This document shows positions 20,847-29,578 of a DNA stretch of 64,000 nucleotides, piece by piece. The position numbers and the translations under genes were made by a program. Numbering within the stretch: the first letter of the stretch is position 1; every line of letters begins with the position of its first letter. Source of the DNA: Sphingomicrobium sp. (lineage in GTDB: Bacteria > Pseudomonadota > Alphaproteobacteria > Sphingomonadales > Sphingomonadaceae); NCBI GenBank assembly GCA_025450755.1, contig JANWLR010000048.1:1-64000 (forward strand), read 5' to 3'. Under the pieces are notes generated by a model, which worked only from the letters and a program-made list of their open reading frames with translations, searched no databases and was not told where the DNA came from.

Positions 20847-21526
20847 CCGCGCTCCCTCGAGGGCGCGTAGGCCGTCGGGTCCGCGATCCCCGCTTCGATG
20901 AACCCCTTCGCGCGAAGACGGCAGGCGTCGCATCGCCCGCAATGCCGCCCGTCCGGCAGCGGATCGTAGCAGCTGTGGCTGAGGCCCGCGTTGAGGCCGA
21001 GCCGCTGCGCTTCCTTCGCGATATCGGCCTTGCTCATGTGCTGAAGCGGCGCGCAAATCGTGAAGCGATCACCCTCCACGCCCGCTTTCGTCGCAAGGTT
21101 CGCCAGCTTCTCGAACTGGGCGATGAACCCGGGCCGGCAATCCGGGTAGCCCGAATAGTCGAGCGCGTTCACTCCGATGAAGATGTCGCGGGCGCCGCTC
21201 GCCTCGGCGAGGCCGAGAGCCAGACTGAGGAAGATCGTGTTGCGCGCGGGCACATAAGTCACGGGAATCCCCGGCGCGACGCCCTCCTTCGGCACCTCAA
21301 TGTCGCCCGTCAGCGCCGATCCTCCGAACGCACGAAGGTCGAGCGGAAGGATGATGTGACGATTGGATAGCTCAGCGCCGATCCGCCGGGCTGCGTCCAG
21401 CTCCACCCGATGCCGCTGGTTATAGTCGATGGTGAGCGCGATCACGCAATAGCCCTTCTCCCGGGCAATGCCGGCGCAGACCATCGAATCGAGCCCGCCG
21501 GAGAGGAGGACGACCGCATTCTTCAA
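20843..21526 (-). CDS. queC: 7-cyano-7-deazaguanine synthase
   Basis: [43 protein letters not shown]. Confidence 0.95.
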   Translation of the reverse strand: MKNAVVLLSGGLDSMVCAGIAREKGYCVIALTIDYNQRHRVELDAARRIGAELSNRHIILPLDLRAFGGSALTGDIEVPKEGVAPGIPVTYVPARNTIFLSLALGLAEASGARDIFIGVNALDYSGYPDCRPGFIAQFEKLANLATKAGVEGDRFTICAPLQHMSKADIAKEAQRLGLNAGLSHSCYDPLPDGRHCGRCDACRLRAKGFIEAGIADPTAYAPSRERG

Positions 21527-21873
21527 AGCTTGATGCCAAGCCGGGGCGCGGCCCAGAACCAGGCGGCGTAGAGGATCAGCGTCCCAGCGATACAGATCGC
21601 CAGGCTTGCCCAGAATCCCAAACCGAACCGGATCAGGACCGGCAGCGCAATGAAGAAGGGCACCGACGGCACGATGAACCAGATGGTGCCGATGGACAGC
21701 GCGGCGACGCGTTCCGAATCGCCGCTGTCGCGATAGAGCCAGATCATTGCCAGCAGCGATGTCAGCGGCAGCGATGCCAACAGCCCGCCCCAGCCCGGAT
21801 AGCGTCGCGCAATTTCCGAGACGGCAGCGACAATCGCGCCCGACAGTGCGGCTTTGATGACCAGATAGAGCAT
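21523..21873 (-). CDS. DUF3147-like membrane protein
   Basis: 116 aa, ~4 [31 protein letters not shown]. Confidence 0.75.
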   Translation of the reverse strand: MLYLVIKAALSGAIVAAVSEIARRYPGWGGLLASLPLTSLLAMIWLYRDSGDSERVAALSIGTIWFIVPSVPFFIALPVLIRFGLGFWASLAICIAGTLILYAAWFWAAPRLGIKL

Positions 21874-21899
21874 GCCGAGCCCTTAAGCCGCACTGGTCG

Positions 21900-21993
21900 A
21901 CAAAAGAAGGGCCGCCAATCCGAAGAACGGCGGCCCCAGTCGATCGGGCATACTTGCCCGATTGGGAGGAAAGCGTGCCAAATCCGGCACACT
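21900..21993 (-). ncRNA. candidate structured sRNA / 3'UTR-derived RNA
   Basis: Three successive hairpins (GTGCC/GGCAC; ATCGGGCA/TGCCCGAT; GGGCCGCC/GGCGGCCC + T tract) with unpaired CTTTCCTCCC between first two (minus strand); no ORF. Confidence 0.35.
21909..21936 (-). terminator. rho-independent terminator
   Basis: GGGCCGCC...GGCGGCCC stem; on the minus strand followed by ttcttttg. Confidence 0.7.
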
Positions 21994-22025
21994 AACTCCT
22001 TACACTCGGATGGTTAAACGACGCC

Positions 22026-22445
22026 TTAATGGCGTGTGACCGTTGCGCTTTTCGGGCAATCGTCGATGCGGCGGGCCTGCAGGACATAGTTGAAAGGCAG
22101 CCCGTCGGAGATGCCCTGCGTGCTGATCCTGAGCGATCGCGGCGTCAACACGTCGATCTGGCTGTGGCCGAACCCGGCGCCGCCGCATGTATAGTCGATC
22201 AACACCGATACTCCCGAATCCTTGAGCACCCTGGCCGTGCACGACCTCGAACGGTGCTCAAACCGCGCCATGGAAGCGACGTCGGCGACGCACTGACGGA
22301 TTGGCGAGCGCGTTCCGGGCGCACCGCTAATCTCCCAGATTCCGGCCTGCGCTTGCGACAGTGCCGAGGGCTGCGCCGCCGCGATAAGCGCCAGCGCCGC
22401 TGCAGCGCCGCCTCCGGCGAGCACGATTTTCATGGTGCGAGCCAT
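22026..22445 (-). CDS. DUF3617-like secreted protein
   Basis: signal-like N-terminus, AQAGIWEISGAP...IRQCVADVASMARFEHRSRSCT. Confidence 0.55.
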   Translation of the reverse strand: MARTMKIVLAGGGAAAALALIAAAQPSALSQAQAGIWEISGAPGTRSPIRQCVADVASMARFEHRSRSCTARVLKDSGVSVLIDYTCGGAGFGHSQIDVLTPRSLRISTQGISDGLPFNYVLQARRIDDCPKSATVTRH

Positions 22446-22506
22446 TTGAACGCCGTTTAGCACGGCAGGCTTAACGGCGATAAGTGACAAATCGGCTCTC
22501 GCGATC

Positions 22507-23409
22507 TCAAGTCAATTCGTTGGGCTGGATCGCGAAGCTGGACGAACAGAAGGCGCAATCGACTCGGATCAGCCCGTCGTCTCCGACCATGGCTTCACGC
22601 TCGTCGGCGGGAAAGCGCGCGATTACCGAGCGCACATAATCGGGATCGCACCGACAGCCCCGGCTGAGCGAGATGGCTTCGATCGTTCTAAGCTCATCTT
22701 CCTCATGGAACAGCCGCCAGATCAAATCGTCGAGCGGCAGTTCGGGGTCCGTCAACTCGCGAGCCTTCACCGACCCGCCGAGGATTGCGACGTGCGGCCA
22801 GTCGGGATGGTCGAGCCGCGTGTGCAGCCGCTCGCGCCCTTCCTCGCCCTCCGGCAGGTGTTGGAGCAGCAGTCCCCCGGCGAACCAATTCTCGCCGCGC
22901 TTTTCGGCCGCGAGTCTTACCAGGCTCGGGATCTGTTCGGACTGCGCGAAATAGCTCTGCGCCGCTTCCCCAAGGTTCTTGCCCTCGAGCGGGACGATGC
23001 CTTGGTATCGCTCGTTTGCCACCGGCTGGTCGAACGTGATCGCCAGATAGCCATTGCCGAACAGCTCGTTCAGCGACGGTTGGTCCGGTGCGCCGGCCAG
23101 CCGCTCCGGGTCGTGCCGGACATAGCCGCGCAGCTCACCGCCGAGATAATCGCAGACCATCAGGTCGATGATCCCGCCTCCCGTCTGCGCCTGGAGCGTC
23201 AGCTGGCCCTGCGGCTCCTTCAGAAGCGAACCGAGGAGCGCCGTCAGGGTCAGCGCCTCGGCGAGCAATTTCTCGATCGCCGGCGGATAGCCGTGATTGG
23301 CAAGAACGGCATCGAGCACCGGACCGAGACGGCCGATCCGTCCGCGCGCGTTGCGCAGCGGGATCGCGACGCCGAGCACGACGTCCGTGTTGAGCTGAAC
23401 TGTCGACAT
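22507..23409 (-). CDS. hslO: Hsp33 redox-regulated molecular chaperone
   Basis: AEALTLTALLGSLLK, QTGGGIIDLMVCDYL, C-terminal CRC...CAFC zinc motif. Confidence 0.9.
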   Translation of the reverse strand: MSTVQLNTDVVLGVAIPLRNARGRIGRLGPVLDAVLANHGYPPAIEKLLAEALTLTALLGSLLKEPQGQLTLQAQTGGGIIDLMVCDYLGGELRGYVRHDPERLAGAPDQPSLNELFGNGYLAITFDQPVANERYQGIVPLEGKNLGEAAQSYFAQSEQIPSLVRLAAEKRGENWFAGGLLLQHLPEGEEGRERLHTRLDHPDWPHVAILGGSVKARELTDPELPLDDLIWRLFHEEDELRTIEAISLSRGCRCDPDYVRSVIARFPADEREAMVGDDGLIRVDCAFCSSSFAIQPNELT

Positions 23410-23575
23410 GGCGCAAAAGATAGGGTTGATGAACGGACGCGACAACTGACCCAGTCGCGCTCGGTCATCGCTCCGCCTCACCTCTCATCTGGTAAAGTGT
23501 CGCATCGACCTCCTGAGAGCATCGCAGAAAGCGGACATTCGTTTCCGCAGTCAGTTCGTGATAGCGGGGTGATGC

Positions 23576-23758
23576 ATGGCATCGGCAATCGATCGGGCGT
23601 TTGAACTGGCGAAGTCAGGACAATATCGGAGCGTCGCCGAGATATTCCGCCATCTGGCGCCCGAGGACCGGCCGATCCTGGAGGCGCACCTTGCTCAACC
23701 CGACGCGCGACGGCAACTAATCCTGCTCTGCAGCGACGCCTGGCTGGCCACGCAATAG
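23576..23758 (+). CDS. small conserved-looking hypothetical protein
   Basis: 60 aa helical ORF MASAIDRAFELAKSGQYRSVAEIFRHLAPEDRPILEAHL. Confidence 0.5.
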   Translation: MASAIDRAFELAKSGQYRSVAEIFRHLAPEDRPILEAHLAQPDARRQLILLCSDAWLATQ

Positions 23759-23774
23759 CCGGGGTCAGACCCCC

Positions 23775-25007
23775 TCAAGACAGGTGTTCCGGAAGGGCGG
23801 TCGCTTGGCGGTTCCAGACGGTTTCGTTTCTGGTCAGCGGCCGTGCCCAGAAGCTGATCGAAATGATGTAGGCCAGCTGCACCAAGATCAGGAACATCGC
23901 GTCGCGAAGCCCGATATTGTCTCCCAGCCAGCCGATTGCGAGCGGGAGCAGTGCTCCGCCCAGAATTCCGGTGCACAGAATGCCGGTGAAGGAACCGTGG
24001 TGCTCCGCCACAGAGTTGAGCGCCAGCGAGAAGATGATCGACCACATGACCGAAAGTGCAAAACCGCAGAGCGGGAAAGCGATCAGCGAAATCCGCGCTG
24101 GGCCCAGCAGCGCGGCCAGTACGAAGGCCACTGCGCCCAGGCCGAACAGCCGGAGGATAAGTTGTGAATCGAGCAGGCGAAGCAGCACCAGCCCGAGCAT
24201 GCAGCCAATCACCATCAAACCCCAGAACAGGCTGACTTCATAAGCTCCGGTCGTTTCGGCAGGGACGCCGTGATAGACCAGCAGGAACTGACCCATCCAG
24301 TCGGCAAGCCCTTGCTCGGTGCCGACATAGGCCACGACCCCGAGAAAGAAGAGCAACACATATTTGTTGCGAAGCAATTCCAGATAGGTGCCGAACGACC
24401 CCACTCGCTCATCCGCAGCGAGCTCTGCCTTGGGCAACCGCATCTTGGCAGTCAGCGCGATGAAGCATGCGAAGAGCAGCCCGGCGCCCGCGTAAAAGAG
24501 AACCCAGGGCGGCCCGAAGGCGGCGAACTTCTTGTCATTGGTCTGGAGGAAGCTGAGCGCGAACGGGCTCAGGAACGAGGCGACGCCGAATATGAGCTGG
24601 CCCAGCACCGCATAGAAAGCGAAATGCTCTTCACCGACGGTCGACCTTGTGAGCGGATTGATGACGACCTGCAGCATCGCCATGCCGAGCCCGATGACGA
24701 ACAGCCCGACGATGACGGCGAGGTAGGAAGCGGAACTAGCGATCAGCAGGCAGCCCAGGACATTCAGGCTGAGCGCGCCCAGCAATGTGACGCTTTGTCC
24801 CCGCCGTTCCAGCAAGAATCCCGCGGGAATGGAAATGATTCCATAGGCGAGGAAGAAGGAGAACGGCAGGAAACCTGCCAGAACATAATTGAGCTTGTAC
24901 CATTTAATGATGATCGGGATCAGCGGACCAATGATGTTCGTGACGAAAGAAATCAGAAAAAAGATCGCCATGATATAGACGATGATGCTGCGGTTTTTCC
25001 GGTCCAT
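23775..25007 (-). CDS. sugar MFS transporter (FucP/NagP-like)
   Basis: ~12 TM; FLISFVTNIIGPLIP, GLGMAMLQVVINPLTRS. Confidence 0.8.
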   Translation of the reverse strand: MDRKNRSIIVYIMAIFFLISFVTNIIGPLIPIIIKWYKLNYVLAGFLPFSFFLAYGIISIPAGFLLERRGQSVTLLGALSLNVLGCLLIASSASYLAVIVGLFVIGLGMAMLQVVINPLTRSTVGEEHFAFYAVLGQLIFGVASFLSPFALSFLQTNDKKFAAFGPPWVLFYAGAGLLFACFIALTAKMRLPKAELAADERVGSFGTYLELLRNKYVLLFFLGVVAYVGTEQGLADWMGQFLLVYHGVPAETTGAYEVSLFWGLMVIGCMLGLVLLRLLDSQLILRLFGLGAVAFVLAALLGPARISLIAFPLCGFALSVMWSIIFSLALNSVAEHHGSFTGILCTGILGGALLPLAIGWLGDNIGLRDAMFLILVQLAYIISISFWARPLTRNETVWNRQATALPEHLS

Positions 25008-25036
25008 GCATTCCTTCTCTGATGAGGCCTTGCTGA

Positions 25037-26086
25037 ATGCCTTCTCTGCGTGCTCAACCCGCCGGCGCCACGGCAACTACCATGTATCGGGAGGCTGCCG
25101 AAGCTCCGCATTGCGTCGAAGATCAGCTGCAGCGCAACGCGGCTTTGCTTGCCGCGCTTGCCGACCGGCTGCGAGCTCATCCCCCAGCGGCAATGGTGAC
25201 GATCGGTCGGGGCAGTTCCGACCATGCGGCGACCTATGCCCGCTATCTGGTCGAAACCCGGCTTGGCATCCTTGCATCCTCGCTTTCGCCATCGATATTT
25301 TCGGTTTTCAACTCGCCGCTTTCGCTCCGCGATATGCTCTGCCTGGTGATCTCGCAGTCGGGCCGAAGCCCGGACCTGCTCGCGGCCGCCAGCGCTGCGC
25401 GGGATTCGGGAGCAATCGTCGTCGCCCTGGTCAACGATCAAAATTCGCCGCTGGCCAAAATTGCCTCGATCGTGCTGCCGCAAGGCGCGGGGCCCGAGAA
25501 GAGCGCGGCGGCGACCAAGAGCTTCATCACTTCGCTGTCAGCGATCGCGCAGATGGTGGCTCTGTGGTCGGGCGATGAAGCGATGCAGGCGGCCCTACCG
25601 CAACTCCCTTCGGCATTGGCCGAGGCGTGGCAGGAGGACTGGTCGCCCTGCCGCGACATGCTCCGGACCGCCGATCACCTCTACACCATCGGCCGTGGAC
25701 TGCATTTGGCGATCGCGCAGGAAGCGGCGCACAAGCTCAAGGAAACCTGCCTCATTCACGCAGAAGCCTTCAGCAGTGCCGAAGTGCTGCACGGGCCGAA
25801 CGAGCTTGCCGGTGAGGGCTTTCCGGTGCTTCTTTTCCGTTCCGAGGACGCAGGCGATGCGAGCGTGCAGGAAGCAGCGCGACGTCTCGCTGCGCAAGGC
25901 GCATCGCTGATGATCGCCGGTGGGGGCGAGAAGGGCACTTTGCCCGTGCCGCGAGCGCCGCATCCGACGCTCGCCCCGATCCTTCAGATCCAGGCAATCT
26001 ACCGCATGGCCAATGCGCTGGCCTTCGACCGGGGTCACAATCCCGATCGGCCGCGGCACGTGCAAAAAGTGACGCATACGGTCTGA
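25037..26086 (+). CDS. SIS-domain aldose/ketose isomerase (GlmS-like / NagB-II type deaminase)
   Basis: VTIGRGSSDHAATYARYLVE, LVISQSGRSPDLL, IGRGLHLAIAQEAAHKLKETCLIHAEAFSSAEVLHGP. Confidence 0.85.
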   Translation: MPSLRAQPAGATATTMYREAAEAPHCVEDQLQRNAALLAALADRLRAHPPAAMVTIGRGSSDHAATYARYLVETRLGILASSLSPSIFSVFNSPLSLRDMLCLVISQSGRSPDLLAAASAARDSGAIVVALVNDQNSPLAKIASIVLPQGAGPEKSAAATKSFITSLSAIAQMVALWSGDEAMQAALPQLPSALAEAWQEDWSPCRDMLRTADHLYTIGRGLHLAIAQEAAHKLKETCLIHAEAFSSAEVLHGPNELAGEGFPVLLFRSEDAGDASVQEAARRLAAQGASLMIAGGGEKGTLPVPRAPHPTLAPILQIQAIYRMANALAFDRGHNPDRPRHVQKVTHTV

Positions 26087-27061
26087 ATGAAAACCGAGCT
26101 CGTCGCAGCGGACATTGGCGGGACCCATGCCCGCTTCGCGCTTGCGCAAGTCGGGGACGGCCGGGTGCTGCAGCTGGGCAAGGCATTCACGCTCAAGACG
26201 GCCGATTACGCTGGACTGGTCGAGGCGTGGCAGGCATTTGCCCAACATGTCGGCGGCCCGTTGCCGAGCGTCGCGGTGCTGGCCTTCGCCTATCCGGTCG
26301 AAAACGATCTCCCGCAGCTGACCAACATGCCCTGGACGATCGACGAGCGGACGCTGCCCGAGGCATTGGGCATCGTGCAGCATCTGATCCTGAACGATTT
26401 CGCCGCAATCGGCCACGCGGCTGCGACGCTTGATCCATCGCATTTCCTGCACATCGCCGGGCCGGACATTCCACTTCCCAAGAGCGGAGTGATCAGCATC
26501 GTCGGCCCCGGAACCGGCCTCGGGGTGGGCCTGGTGATCCGTTGGGACGGCCGATATCAGGTGATCGCCACTGAAGGCGGGAACCTCGATTTTTCGCCGA
26601 ACGACGATGTCGACGATCGCCTGATGGCGGCACTGCGCAGGCGCTATTGCCATGTTTCGGCAGAACGCCTGGTTTCCGGTCCGGCTTTGAGGGATATCTA
26701 TGCGGTGATCGCGGAGGCTGAGCCGCCCTATGCCGACGATCGCGACCTGTGGCAGGCTGCCCTTGAGGGCCGCGATCCTGCAGCGGCAGCGGCGCTGGAG
26801 CGCTTTTGCCTCTGTCTTGGCTCGTTCGCCGGAAACATCGCGCTTGCGCACGGGGCTAATGCATTGGTTGTGGCCGGCGGGCTGGGCCTGAGGCTGAGTC
26901 AGCATCTGCCGGCCTCGGGCTTTGGCGAAAGGCTGGCTGACAAGGGCGAATACCGCTCAATCCTGGAGCAATTGCCGGTCAAGCTGATCGCTTATCCCGA
27001 ACCCGGTCTCTATGGGGCCGCCGCCGCTTTTGCTGCACGATTTGGTGGCTCGGGGGTATAA
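26087..27061 (+). CDS. glk: glucokinase
   Basis: ADIGGTHARFALA, LNDFAAIGHA, GPGTGLGVGLV, EGGNLDFSP. Confidence 0.88.
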   Translation: MKTELVAADIGGTHARFALAQVGDGRVLQLGKAFTLKTADYAGLVEAWQAFAQHVGGPLPSVAVLAFAYPVENDLPQLTNMPWTIDERTLPEALGIVQHLILNDFAAIGHAAATLDPSHFLHIAGPDIPLPKSGVISIVGPGTGLGVGLVIRWDGRYQVIATEGGNLDFSPNDDVDDRLMAALRRRYCHVSAERLVSGPALRDIYAVIAEAEPPYADDRDLWQAALEGRDPAAAAALERFCLCLGSFAGNIALAHGANALVVAGGLGLRLSQHLPASGFGERLADKGEYRSILEQLPVKLIAYPEPGLYGAAAAFAARFGGSGV

Positions 27062-27097
27062 TAGCAGCTTCAGGGATTTCGCATTATCGGCGCTGTT

Positions 27098-27826
27098 GTG
27101 ATCGGAATTCCGACAAGTCCAGCAGCGCATTACGCCTTCGATGCACTGGCTTGGGTGGGCGCTACAGCAGCCGCGATCTGGCAAGATCGCAAGTGGCCAG
27201 ATGGAGCACGTCGCCTCTCGGCGATCACGGCGCCCAGCTATTTCGTCAGTCTCGGCGTCGGTGCCCTTGCGGGCGCGTGGCTTTTTGGATCGGGCAATTC
27301 GCTGCGCTCGCCGATCATTGCGCCGTCACACAGCATCGCCGGCGCGCTCGCGGGCGGGATCATTGCTGTCGAGCTGTGGAAGCGCGTGCAAAAGGTGCGC
27401 GCATCTACCGGCGGGGCCTTCGTCCTGCCGATCTGCGTCGGCATCATCATCGGCCGGTTCGGCTGCTTCTTCGCCGGGCTCCCGGATTATACCTATGGCA
27501 TTCCGACTGGTCTGCCGTGGGCGGTGGACCTTGGCGACGGCATCGGCCGCCATCCGGTGCAATTGTACGAATCCATATCGATGGCCATTTTTCTCGCGGC
27601 ATTCATCTCTGCGCGCTTGCACAATGCACGGTGGGCGCGCGACCATGCTTTTCATGCTATGATTATTTTCTATGCTCTCCAGCGTTTTTTGTGGGAATTC
27701 TTGAAACCATACCCAGCGGTGCTGGGTCCGCTGAATCTGTTCCACCTGCTGATGATGGTGCTGGTTGCATATGGACTTGTCTGGTGGCGCCGTAGCAGCG
27801 AAAAAGAGCTCCCTTCCGCTCGCTAA
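27098..27826 (+). CDS. Lgt-family (prolipoprotein diacylglyceryl transferase-like) membrane protein
   Basis: SHSIAGALAGG, GRFGCFFAGL, GRHPVQLYES correspond to Lgt family motifs; multiple TM; GTG start. Confidence 0.8.
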   Translation: MIGIPTSPAAHYAFDALAWVGATAAAIWQDRKWPDGARRLSAITAPSYFVSLGVGALAGAWLFGSGNSLRSPIIAPSHSIAGALAGGIIAVELWKRVQKVRASTGGAFVLPICVGIIIGRFGCFFAGLPDYTYGIPTGLPWAVDLGDGIGRHPVQLYESISMAIFLAAFISARLHNARWARDHAFHAMIIFYALQRFLWEFLKPYPAVLGPLNLFHLLMMVLVAYGLVWWRRSSEKELPSAR

Positions 27827-29240
27827 GCAGCCGCAGCGCAAGTCTGCGCACTATCTCTTCCACGGCCAGACCACCAGCTTGTGTGAGACCTGCCTCGAGC
27901 TGGTGCCAGCGAAGGTGATCGTCGAAGACGACGAGGTCTTCTACCTGAAGCGCTGCTCCGAGCATGGGGTCCAGAAGACACTGATCAGCGACGATCTCGA
28001 TTATTGGCGGCAGCAGAAATTGTGGATCAAGCCCGGTGATCGACCGCTGATGACCCAGACCCGGACCGAAGCCGGTTGCCCGTTCGATTGCGGCCTGTGT
28101 CCTGACCATGAGCAGCACACTTGCCTTGCGATCATCGAAATCAACCAGGCGTGCAACCTCGCCTGTCCGGTTTGCTTTGCAAACGCGACTGACATCCACG
28201 GAAGCCATCGCCCGCTAATCGAGATCGAGCGAATGCTCGACGCACTCGTTGCAAGCGAGGGCGAACCGGATCTCGTGCAGTTGTCGGGTGGCGAACCGAC
28301 GATCCACCCGGACTTCTTTTCGATTCTCGATGCGGTGAAGCAAAGGCCGATCCGGCACGTGATGATCAACACGAACGGCGTTCGAATTGCTCAAGACCGC
28401 GCCTTCGTGGAACGACTCGCGAGCTACGCGCCCCGGTTGGAGGTCTATCTTCAGTTTGATTCACTGAACGACGATGCGCTCCTCGAGCTGCGCGGCGCAA
28501 AGCTCGCCCGCATTCGCCGGAAGGCCCTCGAGGCGCTGGAACGCGTCGGGCTGTCGACGACACTCGTCGCGGTGGTGAAACGCGGCGTCAATGATCAGGA
28601 GATTGCCGACATCGTTCGCCACGCGCTGACCTGGAAATGCGTGCGCGGGGTAACGTTCCAGCCCGTTCAGGATGCCGGACGCAACGAGAACTTCGTCGCG
28701 CGCGAGAACCGGATGCTGCTGACCTTAATCCGGCGCGAGGTCGGCAAATCGGGCATATTCGAAACCGAGGATATGATCCCGTTGCCATGCAACCCAGACC
28801 AGATCTCGATCGGCTACGGGCTACGCCACGGGGAGGAAGTCACTCCGCTAACCCGGCTGCTCCCGCGAGAGCTGGTCCTCAACGGACCCAACACCATCAG
28901 CTATGAAGCCTATCCGGAACTGAAGGCGAAGATCCTCGACCTTCTGTCGCTGGCGACCGCACAGGCCAATACGCAAGAGAAGCTCGCAGGGCTATTATGC
29001 TGCCTCCCGCAAGCGATGGTGCCGGAGGAACTCTCCTATGCGAACAGCTTCCGGGTGGTGATCCTGCAGTTCCTCGACCGCTACAATTTCGACCTTGGCA
29101 CGGTGAAGCGCAGTTGCGTGCATTTCGTCACCCCAGCCGGGGAGATCATTCCGTTCGATACGTACAACATATTCTATCGCGAGGGGGCCGAGGGCGCCGG
29201 CGTGCTCGCGCGTCACCGGATGGGGGGAGCAGCGACATGA
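27771..29240 (+). CDS. radical SAM protein of the Tes/MJ0619-type architecture
   Basis: N-term CETC...KRCSEHG, CPFDCGLCPDHEQHTC, radical-SAM CNLACPVC, LSGGEPTIHPDFF. Confidence 0.85.
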   Translation: MDLSGGAVAAKKSSLPLAKQPQRKSAHYLFHGQTTSLCETCLELVPAKVIVEDDEVFYLKRCSEHGVQKTLISDDLDYWRQQKLWIKPGDRPLMTQTRTEAGCPFDCGLCPDHEQHTCLAIIEINQACNLACPVCFANATDIHGSHRPLIEIERMLDALVASEGEPDLVQLSGGEPTIHPDFFSILDAVKQRPIRHVMINTNGVRIAQDRAFVERLASYAPRLEVYLQFDSLNDDALLELRGAKLARIRRKALEALERVGLSTTLVAVVKRGVNDQEIADIVRHALTWKCVRGVTFQPVQDAGRNENFVARENRMLLTLIRREVGKSGIFETEDMIPLPCNPDQISIGYGLRHGEEVTPLTRLLPRELVLNGPNTISYEAYPELKAKILDLLSLATAQANTQEKLAGLLCCLPQAMVPEELSYANSFRVVILQFLDRYNFDLGTVKRSCVHFVTPAGEIIPFDTYNIFYREGAEGAGVLARHRMGGAAT

Positions 29241-29494
29241 AGCAATTGCTCGGCGGAATCCTGCTCGCGGTTGGGATTCTCATCGCCGGTGCAAGCGGTC
29301 TTTGTTCGCTCTGGATATTGTTCAGTCCAGGCAGTGCGGGAGGAGCCCAATTCAGCATCCTGCCGCTTGTCCTCCTCATCGGCGGCCTGCCGTGCGCCCT
29401 CGGCGTCGTATTGGCTTTCGGCGGCCGAACGCTCATCCGCCGAGCACGCGAGGAGCGCGGAAACGCCGACGATATTGCAGATACATTCCAATGA
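29237..29494 (+). CDS. small membrane protein (2 TM)
   Basis: MKQLLGGILLAVGILIAGASGLCSLWILF...ILPLVLLIGGLPCALGVVLAFGGR; ATGA overlap with upstream gene. Confidence 0.7.
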   Translation: MKQLLGGILLAVGILIAGASGLCSLWILFSPGSAGGAQFSILPLVLLIGGLPCALGVVLAFGGRTLIRRAREERGNADDIADTFQ

Positions 29495-29578
29495 ACTGGC
29501 GCGAGCTGGCTGAGCGGTGCCCACGCGCTTGAAGCGCTAACACCCCGCTTATCCCAAAGAGACGTCGGATCGTCGCGG

